This document shows, in pieces, positions 6,455-6,916 of a DNA stretch of 6,916 nucleotides. Positions within the stretch are counted from its first letter, which is position 1. The number at the start of each line of letters is the position of its first letter. The notes below the pieces were generated by a model. It searched no databases. It saw nothing but the letters and a program-made list of their open reading frames with translations, and was not told the origin of the DNA. Position numbers and translations under genes: made by a program. The stretch lies in NCBI GenBank assembly GCA_021807585.1, contig JAKBCQ010000134.1, forward strand, positions 1 to 6,916, given 5' to 3'. The DNA is from Planctomycetota bacterium. Lineage in GTDB: Bacteria; Planctomycetota; Planctomycetia; Isosphaerales; Isosphaeraceae.

Positions 6455-6916
6455 ATGCACAAACCCTTCGATATCACGCTGAAAACGCTGATGGATTATG
6501 ATCCCGTCGCGTGGTTGAGGTTTTTCGAGATCGAACCCGACGGACCCGTTTCGGTCATCAAGACCGAGGTTTCGACGGTGAAGTCGGATGTCGACAAGGT
6601 GTTTAAGATTGACGGACCTGATCCTCGGCTGATTCATATCGAAAATCAATCGACGCCGGGACAAGACACGATCAAGCGGATGTTGCGCTCGAACGTGTTG
6701 ATCGCGAGCGAAGCGGATTTACCTGTGTTAAGCATCCTGACGTTGCTTCGTCCATCGGCTGATTCCATTGACTTCACCGGAACCTTTATCCGAACTTTCG
6801 ACGGATTCGGGGCGGTGACGACTTTTTGTTATCCCGTCATTCGGTTATGGAAGCTTGACGTTGAGCCGATTTTGAACGGATCTCCGGCGGTTCTGCCGAT
6901 CGCGACGTTGGCGAAC
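6455..6916 (+). CDS. Rpn-like PD-(D/E)XK nuclease/transposase-family protein, N-terminal part (cut by right edge)
   Basis: The first 154 codons of a protein starting MHKPFDITLKTLMDYDPVAW. The pattern EVSTV (38-42), DKVFKIDG (47-54), RLIHIENQS (58-66), IKRMLRSNVLI and LPVLSILTLLRP, with the later VIRLWKLDVEPIL, matches the Rpn/YhgA-like group of recombination-promoting nucleases and putative transposases, in the variant I associate with planctomycetes. D47 or D53 with E63-x-Q65 would be the PD-(D/E)XK catalytic set. Most relatives I recall read H-x-E-L-Q; here N64 replaces the hydrophobic residue between E and Q. The ATG at 6455 fits the family start; only a weak GGAA lies upstream and GTG 6437 is in frame. 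The gene looks nearer 50% GC than the cluster and has one CGATCG, at its far end, suggesting separate origin. Such proteins are thought to cut DNA or aid recombination; a role in glycan synthesis is unlikely. Confidence 0.8.
   Translation, partial: MHKPFDITLKTLMDYDPVAWLRFFEIEPDGPVSVIKTEVSTVKSDVDKVFKIDGPDPRLIHIENQSTPGQDTIKRMLRSNVLIASEADLPVLSILTLLRPSADSIDFTGTFIRTFDGFGAVTTFCYPVIRLWKLDVEPILNGSPAVLPIATLAN

Noticed and set aside
6323..6664. A 113-codon minus-strand frame antisense to the Rpn-like gene
   Set aside because: The plus-strand frame carries a recognisable family pattern; the antisense frame does not.
1..6916. CRISPR array or tandem repeat suggested by recurrent CGATCG
   Set aside because: Copies are irregularly spaced with no common longer unit and most lie inside coding genes, so this is a dispersed word bias and not an array.

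Overview
The window holds the 5' part of a minus-strand cell-surface glycan gene cluster, and to its right a plus-strand gene of the Rpn/PD-(D/E)XK nuclease-transposase group. Most of the window is GC-rich and unusually full of the palindrome CGATCG. The right-hand gene resembles, from memory of the family, the 'HKPFD...K...DP..WL...EVSTV...DKV' Rpn-like proteins that are abundant in Planctomycetota. I therefore infer a planctomycete-like bacterium with low to moderate confidence; nothing else in the window fixes the taxon.

Layout, in the direction of minus-strand transcription (right to left): a Gfo/Idh/MocA-type NAD(P)-dependent sugar oxidoreductase (5985-4849); a NodB-type polysaccharide deacetylase (4852-3959, 4-base overlap); a zinc-ribbon class I SAM methyltransferase (3935-2895, 23-base gap); a second class I SAM methyltransferase (2904-1945, 10-base overlap); a 118-base AT-rich gap with a good -10 box; a complete GT4-type glycosyltransferase (1826-621); and a second GT4-type glycosyltransferase (624-1, 4-base overlap) that runs off the left edge. 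The tight spacing says the genes are co-transcribed, with a possible second promoter in front of the two glycosyltransferases.

Together the genes look like a module that builds and decorates an oligosaccharide. The oxidoreductase would remodel a nucleotide sugar, the glycosyltransferases add sugars, the deacetylase removes an acyl group, and the methyltransferases cap or decorate the product. The glycan itself cannot be named from this sequence, and no flippase, polymerase or priming transferase is visible.

The divergent intergenic region (5986-6454) contains no convincing gene. It does contain a perfect 8-base dyad around 6306-6330, which is a candidate operator. The plus-strand gene starting at 6455 is cut by the right edge, is visibly less GC-rich than the cluster, and is probably an accessory or mobile-type gene unrelated to glycan synthesis. 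I see no tRNA, rRNA, CRISPR array or insertion-sequence ends. The cluster is of a familiar kind; the most unusual signals are the CGATCG density, the dyad, and the odd tail of the second methyltransferase.
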